NCBI GenBank assembly: GCA_963756745.1
Contig: CAVWOU010000011.1
Coordinates: 113,320-177,319 of the forward strand
Source: DASPWW01 sp963756745
GTDB lineage: Bacteria > Actinomycetota > Thermoleophilia > Solirubrobacterales > 70-9
Length of the DNA: 64,000 nucleotides
Direction: 5' to 3'
Part shown: positions 24,983 through 33,580 of the stretch, piece after piece
How the letters are laid out: each line of letters opens with the position of its first letter
How positions within the stretch are numbered: the stretch's first letter is position 1
Notes under the pieces: model-generated
Told to the model about the DNA's origin: nothing
Database searches by the model: none
The model's input: only the letters and a program-made list of their open reading frames with translations
Position numbers and translations under genes: made by a program

Positions 24983-26628
24983 GGAATCAAACCCGCGACG
25001 TGCTCCGCTCCCGCTCGCTCGCGCCCACACCTACCGGCAAGTTCGCGAGCGAACTTGCCGCGTTGCGTTGCGCGAGCTCGCTCCCGCGTCCGCCGTCGCG
25101 GGGTTTGCTGTTGCTTCTGTCGTTGCTTGCTCTGGTCGCGGCGCTGCCTTCGCAGGCGGAGGCCGCGAAGCGCCCGAACATCGTCGTGGTCACGACCGAC
25201 GACCAGACTCTCGCCTCGTTGCGGGCCGACACGATGCCCAACGTCGCCCGGCTGCTCGCCGGGAAGGGCACGACCTTCACCGACGCGATCGTGACCACGC
25301 CGCTGTGCTGCCCCTCGCGCGCGACCTGGATCACGGGCCAGTACGCCCACAACCACGGCGTGACCTCGAACGGCCTCGGCTACGCGGCTCTGGAGGACAA
25401 GGCCAACACGCTTCCGGTGTGGCTCGACCGCGCGGGCTACAAGACCGCCCACGTGGGCAAGTACCTGAACGGGTACGAGGCCTCCGTAGGGACCCCGACC
25501 GAGGTCGCTCCGGGGTGGAACCGCTGGTTCACGACGCTCGGCAGCACGCGCTACTACGACTACGACGTGTCCGCGAACGGCCGCCCCCGTCACTTCCAGG
25601 AGCACGACAACGACTACGTCACCCGGGTCATCAACCGCAAGGCGAAGAGCCTGATCGGGCGGATGACGCCGCTGCGAGCGCCGCTCTACCTCCAGGTCGA
25701 CCACCGCGCGCCGCACACCGAGACCGCGATCGAGACCCGCGGGGGCTGTAGCGGGCGAACCGTCCCCGACCCTGACGACAAGCAGCTCTACAAGAGCGAG
25801 GCGCTCCCGCAGCCGCTCTCGTTCAACGAGGCGGACGTTTCCGACAAGCCCGGGTTCGTCCAGTCACGGATCCCGATCGACGCCAACCGGCTCAAGAAGC
25901 TGACGAAGCGCTACACGTGCGCGCTCGCGTCGCTGCGCGCCGTCGATCGCGGGGTGGAGAAGATCGTCAGGGCGCTGAAGGACGCGGGCGAGCTCGACAA
26001 GACGGTGATCGTGTTCACGTCCGACAACGGCTACTACTACGGCGAGCACAGGATCCCGGTCGGGAAGATCTACCCCTACGAGGAGGGGATCAGGGTGCCG
26101 CTGATCATGCGCGTGCCCGAGCAATACCACGCCGGCGGGGATCGGATCCCGGAGATCGGAGCGCCGGTCGGCAACATCGACCTGGCGCCGACGCTGGTCG
26201 AGATGGCTCGAGCGAACCCGTGCAGCGGAGGTGGGGTCTGCCGCGTGATGGACGGACGCTCGCTGGTCGGGCTGCTCGGCGGAGACGATCCGACGTTCCC
26301 GGACAACCGTGCGCTCGTCACCGAGTACGACTTCGGTGGCGAGGGCAGCGGCGAGGACGGCCTGTGCAGGTATTCCGGCCTGCGCGTCACGGGCGCCCTC
26401 TACGTCGAGCACACGCTCGCGAGCGATCCCGCCAACGGGTGCGACCCGGCTCCCGTGCCCGAGCTCTACAACCTCGCCGACGACCCGTTTGAGCTCGAGA
26501 ACCTCGCCGGCGAGGCGTCCGCGGGCGGCCTCGAGTCCGGGCTCGCAAGCCGGCTCGACCGGCTCCGGAACTGCGCCGGCATCGCCGGCCGCGACCAGCC
26601 GGTCGAAGGCCAGCCGTTGTGCGAATAG
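24979..26628 (+). CDS. Secreted sulfatase 2 (paralogue of sulfatase 1)
   Basis: 549 residues if the ATGA-overlap start is used. Core matches sulfatase 1: PNIVVVTTDDQT, active-site CCPSRATWITGQY (Cys110), HVGKYLNGYEAS, VIVFTSDNGYYYGEH. The hydrophobic signal (GLLLLLSLLALVAALPSQAEA) starts only near residue 42, and the first ~40 residues are encoded by a dispersed repeat (24992-25102), so the true start may be internal, e.g. TTG at 25063. Exported, needs formylglycine conversion. Ends flush against the convergent cupredoxin gene. Confidence 0.9.
   Translation: MRNQTRDVLRSRSLAPTPTGKFASELAALRCASSLPRPPSRGLLLLLSLLALVAALPSQAEAAKRPNIVVVTTDDQTLASLRADTMPNVARLLAGKGTTFTDAIVTTPLCCPSRATWITGQYAHNHGVTSNGLGYAALEDKANTLPVWLDRAGYKTAHVGKYLNGYEASVGTPTEVAPGWNRWFTTLGSTRYYDYDVSANGRPRHFQEHDNDYVTRVINRKAKSLIGRMTPLRAPLYLQVDHRAPHTETAIETRGGCSGRTVPDPDDKQLYKSEALPQPLSFNEADVSDKPGFVQSRIPIDANRLKKLTKRYTCALASLRAVDRGVEKIVRALKDAGELDKTVIVFTSDNGYYYGEHRIPVGKIYPYEEGIRVPLIMRVPEQYHAGGDRIPEIGAPVGNIDLAPTLVEMARANPCSGGGVCRVMDGRSLVGLLGGDDPTFPDNRALVTEYDFGGEGSGEDGLCRYSGLRVTGALYVEHTLASDPANGCDPAPVPELYNLADDPFELENLAGEASAGGLESGLASRLDRLRNCAGIAGRDQPVEGQPLCE
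24989..25106 (+). repeat. Dispersed structured element, copy A
   Basis: Flanked by the inverted repeat CCCGCGACG (24992-25000) / CGTCGCGGG (25094-25102). The interior holds the shared blocks TCCGCTCCCGCTCGCTCG and CTCGCTCCCGCGTCCG also found in copies B and C. Lies across the junction of the two sulfatase genes and is read in frame as the N-terminus of sulfatase 2. Contains the perfect hairpin at 25035-25060, absent from the other copies. Confidence 0.75.
25035..25060. repeat. Perfect hairpin inside copy A
   Basis: Arms CGGCAAGTTCGC and GCGAACTTGCCG (12 bp, no mismatch) around a GA loop. The core CAAGTTCGC/GCGAACTTG is shared with the hairpin at 43563-43586, suggesting a mobile palindromic unit. 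Confidence 0.8.
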
Positions 26629-27054
26629 CTACTCGACCGTGATGGTTCCGATCATGCCCTGCTCGGCGTGACCGGGGAGCGTGCAGACCATCGAGTGCTT
26701 GCCGGGATCTGCGTCGACGGTCAGCTCCGCGCTGTCCCCTGACTGGACGTCGGGTGTCGCGGCGAGCTCGGCGGTTTCCTGCTCCGGGTCGGGCCCCTCC
26801 CGGATCGTGAGGTTGTGCTCGACGTTGCCGTCGTTCTGGGCGGTAATCGTGTCGCCCTGGCTCACCGTGAGGTCGTTGGGATCGAACTCGAACTCGGTCA
26901 TACCGACCGTCGTCGCACCGCCACCGCCCCCACCGCTCTCCTCGGTTGTGGTGGCGGCGGTCGTTCCCTCGTCGTCGTCATCGCCTCCGCACCCTGCGGG
27001 GATCCCGATGGCCGCAGCGACGAGCAGGATCGTGCCAAAGCGAAGGCCACCCAT
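26629..27054 (-). CDS. Cupredoxin-like lipoprotein (type 1 copper)
   Basis: 141 residues. Lipoprotein signal with lipobox IPAGC (Cys22) followed by an acidic/Thr/Gly linker (GGDDDDEG...GGGGGG). The ~90-residue C-terminal domain is a plastocyanin/azurin-like fold: FEFDPNDLTVSQGDTI, first copper ligand His in VEHNLTI, then MVCTLPGHAEQGM giving Cys, His and Met, a full His-Cys-His-Met type 1 set. Probably an outer-surface electron carrier or copper-binding protein. Convergent with sulfatase 2 with no gap; its start faces purF. Confidence 0.88.
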   Translation of the reverse strand: MGGLRFGTILLVAAAIGIPAGCGGDDDDEGTTAATTTEESGGGGGGATTVGMTEFEFDPNDLTVSQGDTITAQNDGNVEHNLTIREGPDPEQETAELAATPDVQSGDSAELTVDADPGKHSMVCTLPGHAEQGMIGTITVE

Positions 27055-27099
27055 TGCCCGTATCCAATCATTCGCGGCGGGTGCGGCTGGGCGCGCTGC

Positions 27100-27105
27100 T
27101 AGGCT
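27100..27105 (+). promoter_or_regulatory. Possible -10 box of purF
   Basis: TAGGCT in the 78-bp gap between the divergent cupredoxin and purF genes, 27 nt before the purF ATG. It is the same hexamer as before purC and thiE but with a ~20 nt leader. No clear -35. Confidence 0.35.
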
Positions 27106-27132
27106 TGCCCATGCAGGTAGCGCGCCTGCGTG

Positions 27133-28626
27133 ATGTCTCCTACCGAAGGCATCGACGCCTCGAAGATCGTGAGCGAACGGCCTATCCCGGACCGTGACGG
27201 CCCACGTGATGAATGTGGGGTATTCGGCGTACTCGCGCCGGGCCACGACGTGGCGCGTCTCGCCTACTTCGGCCTCTACGCGCTCCAGCACCGCGGGCAG
27301 GAGTCGGCCGGGATCGCGACCTGCGAGGGCGGGCACATCACGACGCTGCGCGAGCTCGGGCTCGTGTCGCAGGTGTTCGACGAGCAGAAGCTCCAGGCGC
27401 TGTCCGGCGACATGGCGATCGGCCACGTCCGCTATTCGACGACGGGCGGCGGCGCATGGGAGAACGCGCAGCCGGTGTGGCGCTCCGACCGGCGCGAGGT
27501 GGCGCTGGCGCACAACGGCAACCTGACCAACGCCATCGAGCTCTACAAGGAGCTGCGCGAGCGCGGACTCTCGTTTCGGGGCACTTCCGACTCGGAGATC
27601 ATCGCCGCGCTGCTGTCCTCGAGCGAGGCCGACACGATCGAGGACGCCGTCGCCGAGGTGATGCCGCGGCTGCAGGGCGCCTACTCGACGGTGGTGATGA
27701 CAAAGCACGCGGTGGTCGCCTTCCGGGATCCCCACGGGGTGCGCCCGCTGTCGCTCGGCGAGCTGGACGGGCGCCACGTCGTCGCCTCCGAGAGCTGCGC
27801 GTTCGACATCATCGGCGCCAGGTTGCTGCGCGAGATCGAGCCCGGCGAGCTCGTGTCGTTGACCGAGCGCGGCCTCGAGGTGCGGGAGGCCGTCCCGTCG
27901 GGTGAGCCGGCCCGATGCGTGTTCGAGCACATCTACTTCTCGCGGCCCGACACGCGGCTCGAGGGAAGGGTTTTGCAGCAGGTGCGCGGGAGGATGGGAG
28001 AGATCCTGTGGCGGGAGGCCCCGGTCGACGCCGACCTCGTGATCTCGGTCCCGGACTCGGGCAATCCAGCCGCGAACGGTTTCGCGCGCGCCTCGGGCAT
28101 CCCCCAGGACGACGGGCTGATCAAGAACCGCTACGTCGCGCGTACGTTCATCCAGCCCGGACAGGAGCTTCGCAAGCACGGGCTGCGGATGAAGTTCAAT
28201 CCGCTGCCCGAGATCGTCGCGGACAGGCGCGTGGTCGTAGTCGACGACTCGATCGTGCGCGGCAACACGACCCGCCAGATCGTCGGAATGCTGAAGGACG
28301 CGGGCGCGCGGGAGGTGCACCTGCGGATCTCGGCGCCGCCGATCCGCCATCCATGCCACTACGGGATCGACATGTCCACCCGCGAGGAGATGATCGCCCA
28401 CGGGCGCACGGTCGGGGAGATCGCCCGGGAGCTGAAGGCGGACTCGCTCGCGTACTTGTCGATGGAAGGCGTGTACGAGGCAGTCGGGACGCCCGCCGGG
28501 GACCACTGCGACGCTTGCTTCACCGGCGACTACCCGCTCGGCGATCCCGAGGCCGCGAACGGAAAGTTCGCCCTCGAGGAAATAGAACAAATTCCGGTCG
28601 AATCCTCCGCTCCCACTCGCGCCTGA
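27133..28626 (+). CDS. purF: Amidophosphoribosyltransferase
   Basis: 497 residues from ATG (GTG at 27130 also possible). First committed step of purine synthesis: glutamine plus PRPP to phosphoribosylamine. Cys28 in DECGVFGVLAPG becomes the N-terminal nucleophile after propeptide removal. Also ALQHRGQESAGIA, HNGNLTN, and the PRPP loop VVVVDDSIVRGNTTRQI. Cysteines at PARCVFEH, RHPCHYG and the HCDAC pair match the four [4Fe-4S] ligands of the Bacillus subtilis type. The last codons (IPVESSAPTRA) are encoded by a partial repeat copy. purM, usually next, is absent; purN follows. Confidence 0.96.
   Translation: MSPTEGIDASKIVSERPIPDRDGPRDECGVFGVLAPGHDVARLAYFGLYALQHRGQESAGIATCEGGHITTLRELGLVSQVFDEQKLQALSGDMAIGHVRYSTTGGGAWENAQPVWRSDRREVALAHNGNLTNAIELYKELRERGLSFRGTSDSEIIAALLSSSEADTIEDAVAEVMPRLQGAYSTVVMTKHAVVAFRDPHGVRPLSLGELDGRHVVASESCAFDIIGARLLREIEPGELVSLTERGLEVREAVPSGEPARCVFEHIYFSRPDTRLEGRVLQQVRGRMGEILWREAPVDADLVISVPDSGNPAANGFARASGIPQDDGLIKNRYVARTFIQPGQELRKHGLRMKFNPLPEIVADRRVVVVDDSIVRGNTTRQIVGMLKDAGAREVHLRISAPPIRHPCHYGIDMSTREEMIAHGRTVGEIARELKADSLAYLSMEGVYEAVGTPAGDHCDACFTGDYPLGDPEAANGKFALEEIEQIPVESSAPTRA
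28591..28626 (+). repeat. Truncated copy of the dispersed element at the purF 3' end
   Basis: ATTCCGGTCGAA followed by TCCTCCGCTCCCACTCGC matches the left end of copies B and C, but no right end follows. It codes for the last residues of PurF, so the gene end has been rewritten by the repeat. Confidence 0.6.
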
Positions 28627-28638
28627 GGAATCCAAGCA

Positions 28639-28727
28639 TTTCCGGCCAAATCCTCCGCTCCCGCTCGCTCGCACTCACATGACCGGCAGCCTTGCTCGCT
28701 AGCTCTCGCGTCCGGTTTGGCCGGGTC
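28639..28727 (+). repeat. Dispersed structured element, copy B
   Basis: Flanking inverted repeat CCGGCCAAA (28642-28650) / TTTGGCCGG (28716-28724). Interior: TCCTCCGCTCCCGCTCGC, CACTCACATGACCGG and CTCTCGCGTCCGG. Fills the purF-purN gap and ends 15 nt before the purN GTG. The flanking arms differ from copies A and C but pair perfectly with each other. Confidence 0.8.
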
Positions 28728-28739
28728 GGCGCTGACCCG

Positions 28740-29366
28740 GTGAGCTTCCGAATTGCGGTCCTGGCCTCGGGGGCCGGGACCAACCTCCAGGCGATCCTCG
28801 ACAAGGTGCACGGGCGCGGCGGGATCGAGGTCGCAGCGGTCGCGTCGAACAAGGTGGACGCGATGGCGCTCGAGCGCGCGGCGGGAGCCGGGATCGAGAC
28901 CGCCGTTTTCGAGCGCGGCGCGCACCCCGACCGCGAAGCGCGCGATCGCGCGATCGGCGACTGGCTGGGCGAGCGGGAGATCGACCTGATCGTGCTCGCC
29001 GGCTACATGGAGCTTCTTGCGCCGAGTTTCGTCGAGCGCTTCCGCGGTCGGATCATCAACGTCCATCCGGCCCTGCTTCCGTCGTTCCCCGGGCTCGACT
29101 CCGTTCAGCAGGCGCTCGATCATGGAGTCAAGGTGACCGGGGTCACCGTCCACTACGTCGACGAGGGCGTGGACTCGGGGCCGATCATCCTGCAGCGCTC
29201 CGTCGAGGTGCCCGAGTCGCGAATGTGGGATGACCTCGAGGAGCGCATCCACGCCGTCGAGCACGAGCTGCTGCCGCGGACAATCGAGCTGATCGCCGCG
29301 GGCGCGGTGCGGATCGAGGAGCGAAACCCGAGACTGGTGAGCATCGATCGCGAGCTTGCGAGGTAG
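28740..29366 (+). CDS. purN: Phosphoribosylglycinamide formyltransferase
   Basis: 208 residues from GTG. Formyl-THF-dependent step 3 of purine synthesis. Seen: IAVLASGAGTNLQAIL (PRPP-type loop), the LAGYMELLAPSFVE block, the catalytic Asn/His in IINVHPALLPSFPG, and VHYVDEGVDSGPIILQRSV with the catalytic Asp. GTG at 28740 is chosen because upstream codons are repeat-derived. Preceded by copy B of the repeat. Confidence 0.96.
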   Translation: MSFRIAVLASGAGTNLQAILDKVHGRGGIEVAAVASNKVDAMALERAAGAGIETAVFERGAHPDREARDRAIGDWLGEREIDLIVLAGYMELLAPSFVERFRGRIINVHPALLPSFPGLDSVQQALDHGVKVTGVTVHYVDEGVDSGPIILQRSVEVPESRMWDDLEERIHAVEHELLPRTIELIAAGAVRIEERNPRLVSIDRELAR

Positions 29367-29452
29367 TCGCCCCGCGCGGGGCCTTGCGGGGCGCCGGGGC
29401 GCGTGCATACACTCGGCTCACGTCGCGCACCTCGCGTGCATGGACCTCCCCC

Positions 29453-31069
29453 ATGAGCACCCAGACGCCCACCGCCGGCACCAGCGATCCGCTCGGTGCT
29501 CCAGTACGGGTTCGGCGCGCCCTGATCTCGGTCTCCGACAAGACCGGGGTGGCGGACTTCGCCCGCGGTCTCGGCGCGCTCGGCGTCGAGATCGTATCCA
29601 CGGGAGGCACGGCGGATGCCCTGCGCGAGTCGGGCGTCGAGGTTCGGACCGTCGAGGAGCTGACCGGCTCGCCGGAGATCCTCGACGGCCGCGTGAAGAC
29701 GCTTCATCCCCGCCTGCACGCGGCGCTGCTCGCCGTTCGCGATGACCCGTCGCACAGAGCGGCGCTCGAGGCGGAGGGAATCGAGCCGATCGACCTTGTG
29801 TGCGTGAACCTGTACCCGTTCGAGCAGGTCGTCGCGAATGTCGACGTGGACGAGGACGAGGCGGTCGAGAGCATCGACGTCGGCGGGCCGACGATGGTCC
29901 GCGCCGCGGCGAAGAACCACCGCTACGTGGCGGTCGTGGTGAAGCCGGAGAGCTATGACGCGGTGCTCGCGGAGCTCCAGGAGTCCGACGGTGAGATCTC
30001 GGGGGAGACGCGTCACTGGCTCGCCAACGAGGCGTTCGCCCTCACCGCGCACTACGACGCCGCGATCAGCCGCTGGTTCGGCGCTCGATACGAGGTGTAT
30101 CCGACGCACCTCGCCGTCGCGCTGGAGAAGTTCCTCGACCTCTCGTACGGCGAGAACCCGCACCAGCGGGCGGCGCTGTACACCGAGGTCGGGGCGCGCA
30201 CCCACGTGCTGTCGCGGGTCGCGAAGCTCCACGGGCGGGCGCTGTCGTTCAACAACGTGCTCGACCTCGACGCCGCCCGGCGGCTGCTGTTCGAGCTCGA
30301 GCGGCCCGCGTGCGTGATCGTGAAGCACAACAACCCATGCGGGGTCGCGCTCTCCGAGTCGATCGACGACGCCCACGCGAAGGCGCTCGCGTGCGACCCG
30401 TTGTCTGCGTTCGGCGGCGTGGTGGCGCTCAACCGCGAAGTCGACGCGACGCTTGCGGAGCACCTGCACGAGACCTTCATCGAGGTGCTGATCGCCCCCG
30501 GTTACGAGGAAGACGCGCTGGAGATCCTGCGCCAGAAGGAGGCGGTGCGGATCATGGAGGACGGCGAGAGCCGCGCGTACGAGACGGCCGAGCGAGACGT
30601 CAAGCGGGTTCGGGGTGGGCTGCTGGTCCAGGACGCCGACCGCGCTCCCGACGAGCGCGAGTCGATGAGCGTCGTCACCAAGGCGGTGCCCGACGACGCG
30701 CAGTGGGAGGACCTGCTGTTCGCGTGGGAGGTGGCTCGCCACGTGCGCTCCAACGCGGTCGTGTTCGCGAAGGATCTCGGAACGGTCGGCATCGGCGCGG
30801 GCCAGATGAGCCGGGTCGACTCGGTGCGGATCGCGATCGACAAGGCACGCGCGGCGCGCGGCGACGACGCCGACCGGTATCTGGGCGGCTCGGTGGTCGC
30901 GTCGGACGCGTTCTTCCCGTTCCCCGACGGGCCCCAGGCGGCGATCGACGCCGGGGCGGCGGCGTTCATCCAGCCGGGCGGCTCGGTTCGCGACAAGGAC
31001 GTGATCGCCGCGTGCGACGCCGCCGGGGTCGCGATGGTGGTGACGGGCCGCCGCCACTTCCTGCACTAG
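29453..31069 (+). CDS. purH: Bifunctional AICAR transformylase/IMP cyclohydrolase
   Basis: 538 residues, full length. N-terminal cyclohydrolase domain (~1-200): ALISVSDKTGVADFARGL, STGGTADAL, VKTLHPRLHAALL. C-terminal transformylase domain: YGENPHQRAALY, catalytic KHNNPCGVA (Lys-His), SNAVVFAKD, GAGQMSRVDSVRIA and SDAFFPFPDG. Catalyses the last two steps to IMP. ATG at 29453 removes a non-conserved Arg-rich leader. Follows purN by 86 bp. Confidence 0.97.
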   Translation: MSTQTPTAGTSDPLGAPVRVRRALISVSDKTGVADFARGLGALGVEIVSTGGTADALRESGVEVRTVEELTGSPEILDGRVKTLHPRLHAALLAVRDDPSHRAALEAEGIEPIDLVCVNLYPFEQVVANVDVDEDEAVESIDVGGPTMVRAAAKNHRYVAVVVKPESYDAVLAELQESDGEISGETRHWLANEAFALTAHYDAAISRWFGARYEVYPTHLAVALEKFLDLSYGENPHQRAALYTEVGARTHVLSRVAKLHGRALSFNNVLDLDAARRLLFELERPACVIVKHNNPCGVALSESIDDAHAKALACDPLSAFGGVVALNREVDATLAEHLHETFIEVLIAPGYEEDALEILRQKEAVRIMEDGESRAYETAERDVKRVRGGLLVQDADRAPDERESMSVVTKAVPDDAQWEDLLFAWEVARHVRSNAVVFAKDLGTVGIGAGQMSRVDSVRIAIDKARAARGDDADRYLGGSVVASDAFFPFPDGPQAAIDAGAAAFIQPGGSVRDKDVIAACDAAGVAMVVTGRRHFLH

Positions 31070-31076
31070 AGCGGGC

Positions 31077-31751
31077 GTGCCCGAGCTGCATGTCCTTCGG
31101 GTGTTCTGCGCCGACGACGGGACCGGCGGGAACCCGCTCGGTGTGTTCATCGACGGTCGCGAGGTCGCCGAGCGGGATCGCCAGCCGTTCGCGACCGACC
31201 TCGGTTTCGCCGAGACGGTCTACGTCGACGACCCCGCCACGGGAGACGTGCGGGTCTTCACCCCGGGCGAGGAGCTCGACTTCGCCGGCCATCCAATGCT
31301 CGGGACGGCGTGGCTACTCGCCCGCGAGCGCGCGCCGGTCGACCGGCTGCACCCGCCGGCGGGCGAGGTGCCGGTGCGCTACGAGGGCGAGCTGACGTTC
31401 ATCGCGGGCCGCCCCGAGTGGGGGCCCCCGTGGGAGTTCGTGCAGCTCGACGCGCCCGAGCAGGTCGAGTCACTCGATGGGCCACCCGACGACCGGCCGC
31501 TGGTCGCGGCGTGGGCGTGGCTCGACGAGGAGGCCGGCGTGATCCGCGAGCGCGTGTTCGGGCGCGAGATCGACATCGTCGAGGACGAGGCGACCGGCTC
31601 CGCGGCGATTCGGCTCGTGACGATCCTCGAGCGCTCACTCGACATCCGCCAGGGCAAGGGCTCCCGGATCGTCGCCCGCCCGATCGGCGACGGCATGGTC
31701 GAGGTCGGCGGGCGGGTTGAGCTGGACGAGGTGCGCGACTACCCGCCCTGA
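31077..31751 (+). CDS. PhzF-family isomerase/epimerase-like protein
   Basis: 224 residues from GTG, 7 nt after purH. PhzF-fold hallmarks: GNPLGVF near the N-terminus, GFAETVYV with the likely catalytic Glu, the FTPGEELDFAGHPMLGTAWLL motif and a C-terminal EATGSAAIRL loop. Slightly short for the family (260-300), mainly in the linker between the two diaminopimelate-epimerase-like halves. Substrate unknown; probably a small-molecule isomerase. Confidence 0.8.
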   Translation: MPELHVLRVFCADDGTGGNPLGVFIDGREVAERDRQPFATDLGFAETVYVDDPATGDVRVFTPGEELDFAGHPMLGTAWLLARERAPVDRLHPPAGEVPVRYEGELTFIAGRPEWGPPWEFVQLDAPEQVESLDGPPDDRPLVAAWAWLDEEAGVIRERVFGREIDIVEDEATGSAAIRLVTILERSLDIRQGKGSRIVARPIGDGMVEVGGRVELDEVRDYPP

Positions 31752-31790
31752 GAGCGACTAAATCGCTTCCTGGCACGCCATCATGTAGGC

Positions 31791-31865
31791 GCCCCCGTAG
31801 CGTAATTGGCTAACGCGCCGGGCTTTTAACCCGTGAGACTGTGGGTTCGAGTCCCACCGGGGGCA
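31791..31865 (+). tRNA. tRNA-Lys (anticodon TTT)
   Basis: Cloverleaf by eye: acceptor GCCCCCG/CGGGGGC, D stem GCGT/ACGC, anticodon loop CTTTTAA, T arm GTGGG-TTCGAGT-CCCAC, discriminator A. CCA is not encoded. The first anticodon-stem pair (C/T) is a mismatch and the variable loop is 6 nt. Lies between the PhzF-like gene and the convergent phosphatase. Confidence 0.95.
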
Positions 31866-31874
31866 CTCAAGAGC

Positions 31875-33515
31875 TCACGCGAGCCGGCGCTCGCACAGCT
31901 TCTGGAGACGGGGTTGGCCGTCGTCGCCGGGCACCGCGCGGTCGAGTCGCAGCGTGGCGGCACGGCCGTCGAGGCGCAGCGTCGCCACCTGGTTATCGAA
32001 GAACGGCCCCTGGGTGACGCGCCAACGGATCCCCGGATCGTCGACGCCCGCCGCGCGGGCGAGGGACTCGCCAAGCATCCGTCCCGCCCGCGACATCCCG
32101 AACCGAACCCCGTGTCGCTCGTGCGCGTCGAGCGCGTTGCGGAACGGCGAGCACACCGCCTGGTAGACGTGGCTTGACACCCCGGCGTCGCGCCGGAACG
32201 CGACGTCGGCCAGGTACGCGTGATGCACGTCGCCCGACAGAACTCCGATCGTCGCGGGCGGCCCGCCTCGCCGACCCGAGCCGACGTCCTCCAGCAGCTT
32301 CGCGAAGCGGCGAAATGACGACTGGAACGCGGCCCAATGATCGAAGTCGAGCGCGCGCCGCATCCGCTCCCCGAGTCGCGCCGGGCCCTCACCCCACGCC
32401 CCGTCGCAAACCGCCTCGTTCCAGGCCTCGATGTAGTGCAACCCCGGGCCGAGCAGGAAGGGATCCGTGGTCCCGATCAGCAAGTGGTCGAAGTCACCGG
32501 TGGCGTGATCCACGATCCACTCCCATTCCTCGTCGTCGAAGATCGACCGCCGGCCGTCCTCGAGCACCCTTCCGGTGCGATCGTCGGTCACCACCACGCG
32601 TACCCGGTCGATGTCGGTGCAGAAGCTCCACCGCTTGCCCTCCGGCACACGCCCCTCGTGCTTCGCGAACCTGCGCAGCACCCGCACCGAGTCCTCCGCC
32701 TCCCGAGCCTCCCGGTACTCCGGGTTCTCCTTCAGCTCACGCGGCGAGAGGTTGCCGAGATGCTGGTAGACCCAGTACGACATCAGCCCGCCGACCTCGC
32801 GCTCCTCCCACCACGGCTGGCTTCGCATCTCCTCGATCCACTCGCGAGAGATCAGCCAGTCGTCGTGCATGTCGTGGTCGTCGATCACCATGCTCGTCGG
32901 AACGACCGACAGCAGCCAGCGAACCACAGGCTCGCCCCACGACTCCCGGTATAGCCGGGTGTACTCCTCGAAGTCCGCAACCTCCTCGCCGGGCGGCGCT
33001 CTCACGTCGCGGCGCGAGCGGATCCACTCTCGCACCCGGGGTGACCCCTCATCCACGTACACCTGGTCCCCGAGCATCAGCAGCAGGTCGGGCCAGCGTC
33101 GCTCGCCCGAGATCATCTCGAGCGCCAGCGTCCTGAGCGCGTCGTGCTCACGCCCCCGCGGGTCGTCGTCCTTGCTCAGCGTGTATGGCGGCTCGTGCGG
33201 GAGCGCGACCCGGCACGAGCCGAACACGACCTCGATCCGGCCCCCCGAGTCGGGGGTCCGAATCGCGCTCGGCGGAAAGGGCGAATCGGGCGGCGGCCAG
33301 CGCCGTTCGCCGTCGAGCAGGACCTCGTACGGATGCGAGCCACCGGGGTCGAGCCCCTCGATGCACACGAGCGCGTAGTGGTGCCTGTCGACCGCAAACG
33401 TCGAATCTCTCGCGCCCAGCACCTCGACCTCGCACGGTCGGTCCGTCTCGACCCAAACGGTCGCCTCCTCGGGGTCCACGAATCGCAGCACGGGACCCAG
33501 CACCAGCTCGCTCAT
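31875..33515 (-). CDS. PhoD-like metallophosphoesterase
   Basis: 546 residues from ATG at 33515. N-terminal beta-sandwich (MSELVLGPVLRFVDPEEATVWVETD), then the catalytic domain with metal motifs: FGSCR, LMLGDQVYVDEG, MVIDDHDMHDDW, and near the C-terminus VLSGDVHHAYLADV. These match the PhoD/DUF7800-type phosphatases using Fe/Ca. No twin-arginine signal is visible, unlike classical PhoD, so it is probably cytoplasmic. Substrate unknown (phosphodiesters plausible). Ends 9 nt from tRNA-Lys. Confidence 0.87.
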   Translation of the reverse strand: MSELVLGPVLRFVDPEEATVWVETDRPCEVEVLGARDSTFAVDRHHYALVCIEGLDPGGSHPYEVLLDGERRWPPPDSPFPPSAIRTPDSGGRIEVVFGSCRVALPHEPPYTLSKDDDPRGREHDALRTLALEMISGERRWPDLLLMLGDQVYVDEGSPRVREWIRSRRDVRAPPGEEVADFEEYTRLYRESWGEPVVRWLLSVVPTSMVIDDHDMHDDWLISREWIEEMRSQPWWEEREVGGLMSYWVYQHLGNLSPRELKENPEYREAREAEDSVRVLRRFAKHEGRVPEGKRWSFCTDIDRVRVVVTDDRTGRVLEDGRRSIFDDEEWEWIVDHATGDFDHLLIGTTDPFLLGPGLHYIEAWNEAVCDGAWGEGPARLGERMRRALDFDHWAAFQSSFRRFAKLLEDVGSGRRGGPPATIGVLSGDVHHAYLADVAFRRDAGVSSHVYQAVCSPFRNALDAHERHGVRFGMSRAGRMLGESLARAAGVDDPGIRWRVTQGPFFDNQVATLRLDGRAATLRLDRAVPGDDGQPRLQKLCERRLA

Positions 33516-33566
33516 ACACGTCCCGTACCCCACGACCATGCCTTCTAGTCGCCGCGGCCCCGCGGA

Positions 33567-33572
33567 TAGAGT
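33567..33572 (+). promoter_or_regulatory. -10 box before the orphan gene at 33581
   Basis: TAGAGT exactly 8 nt before the GTG, the same geometry as purC, thiE, lpdA, the methyltransferase and the SnoaL-like gene. Lies in the 65-bp divergent gap facing the phosphatase. Confidence 0.45.
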
Positions 33573-33580
33573 TCACGCCC

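Noticed and set aside
28520..28852. Minus-strand frame with SASERERRIWPE-like translation over the repeat
   Set aside because: The same nonsense peptide recurs wherever the repeat occurs and has no start context; it is a by-product of the repeat.
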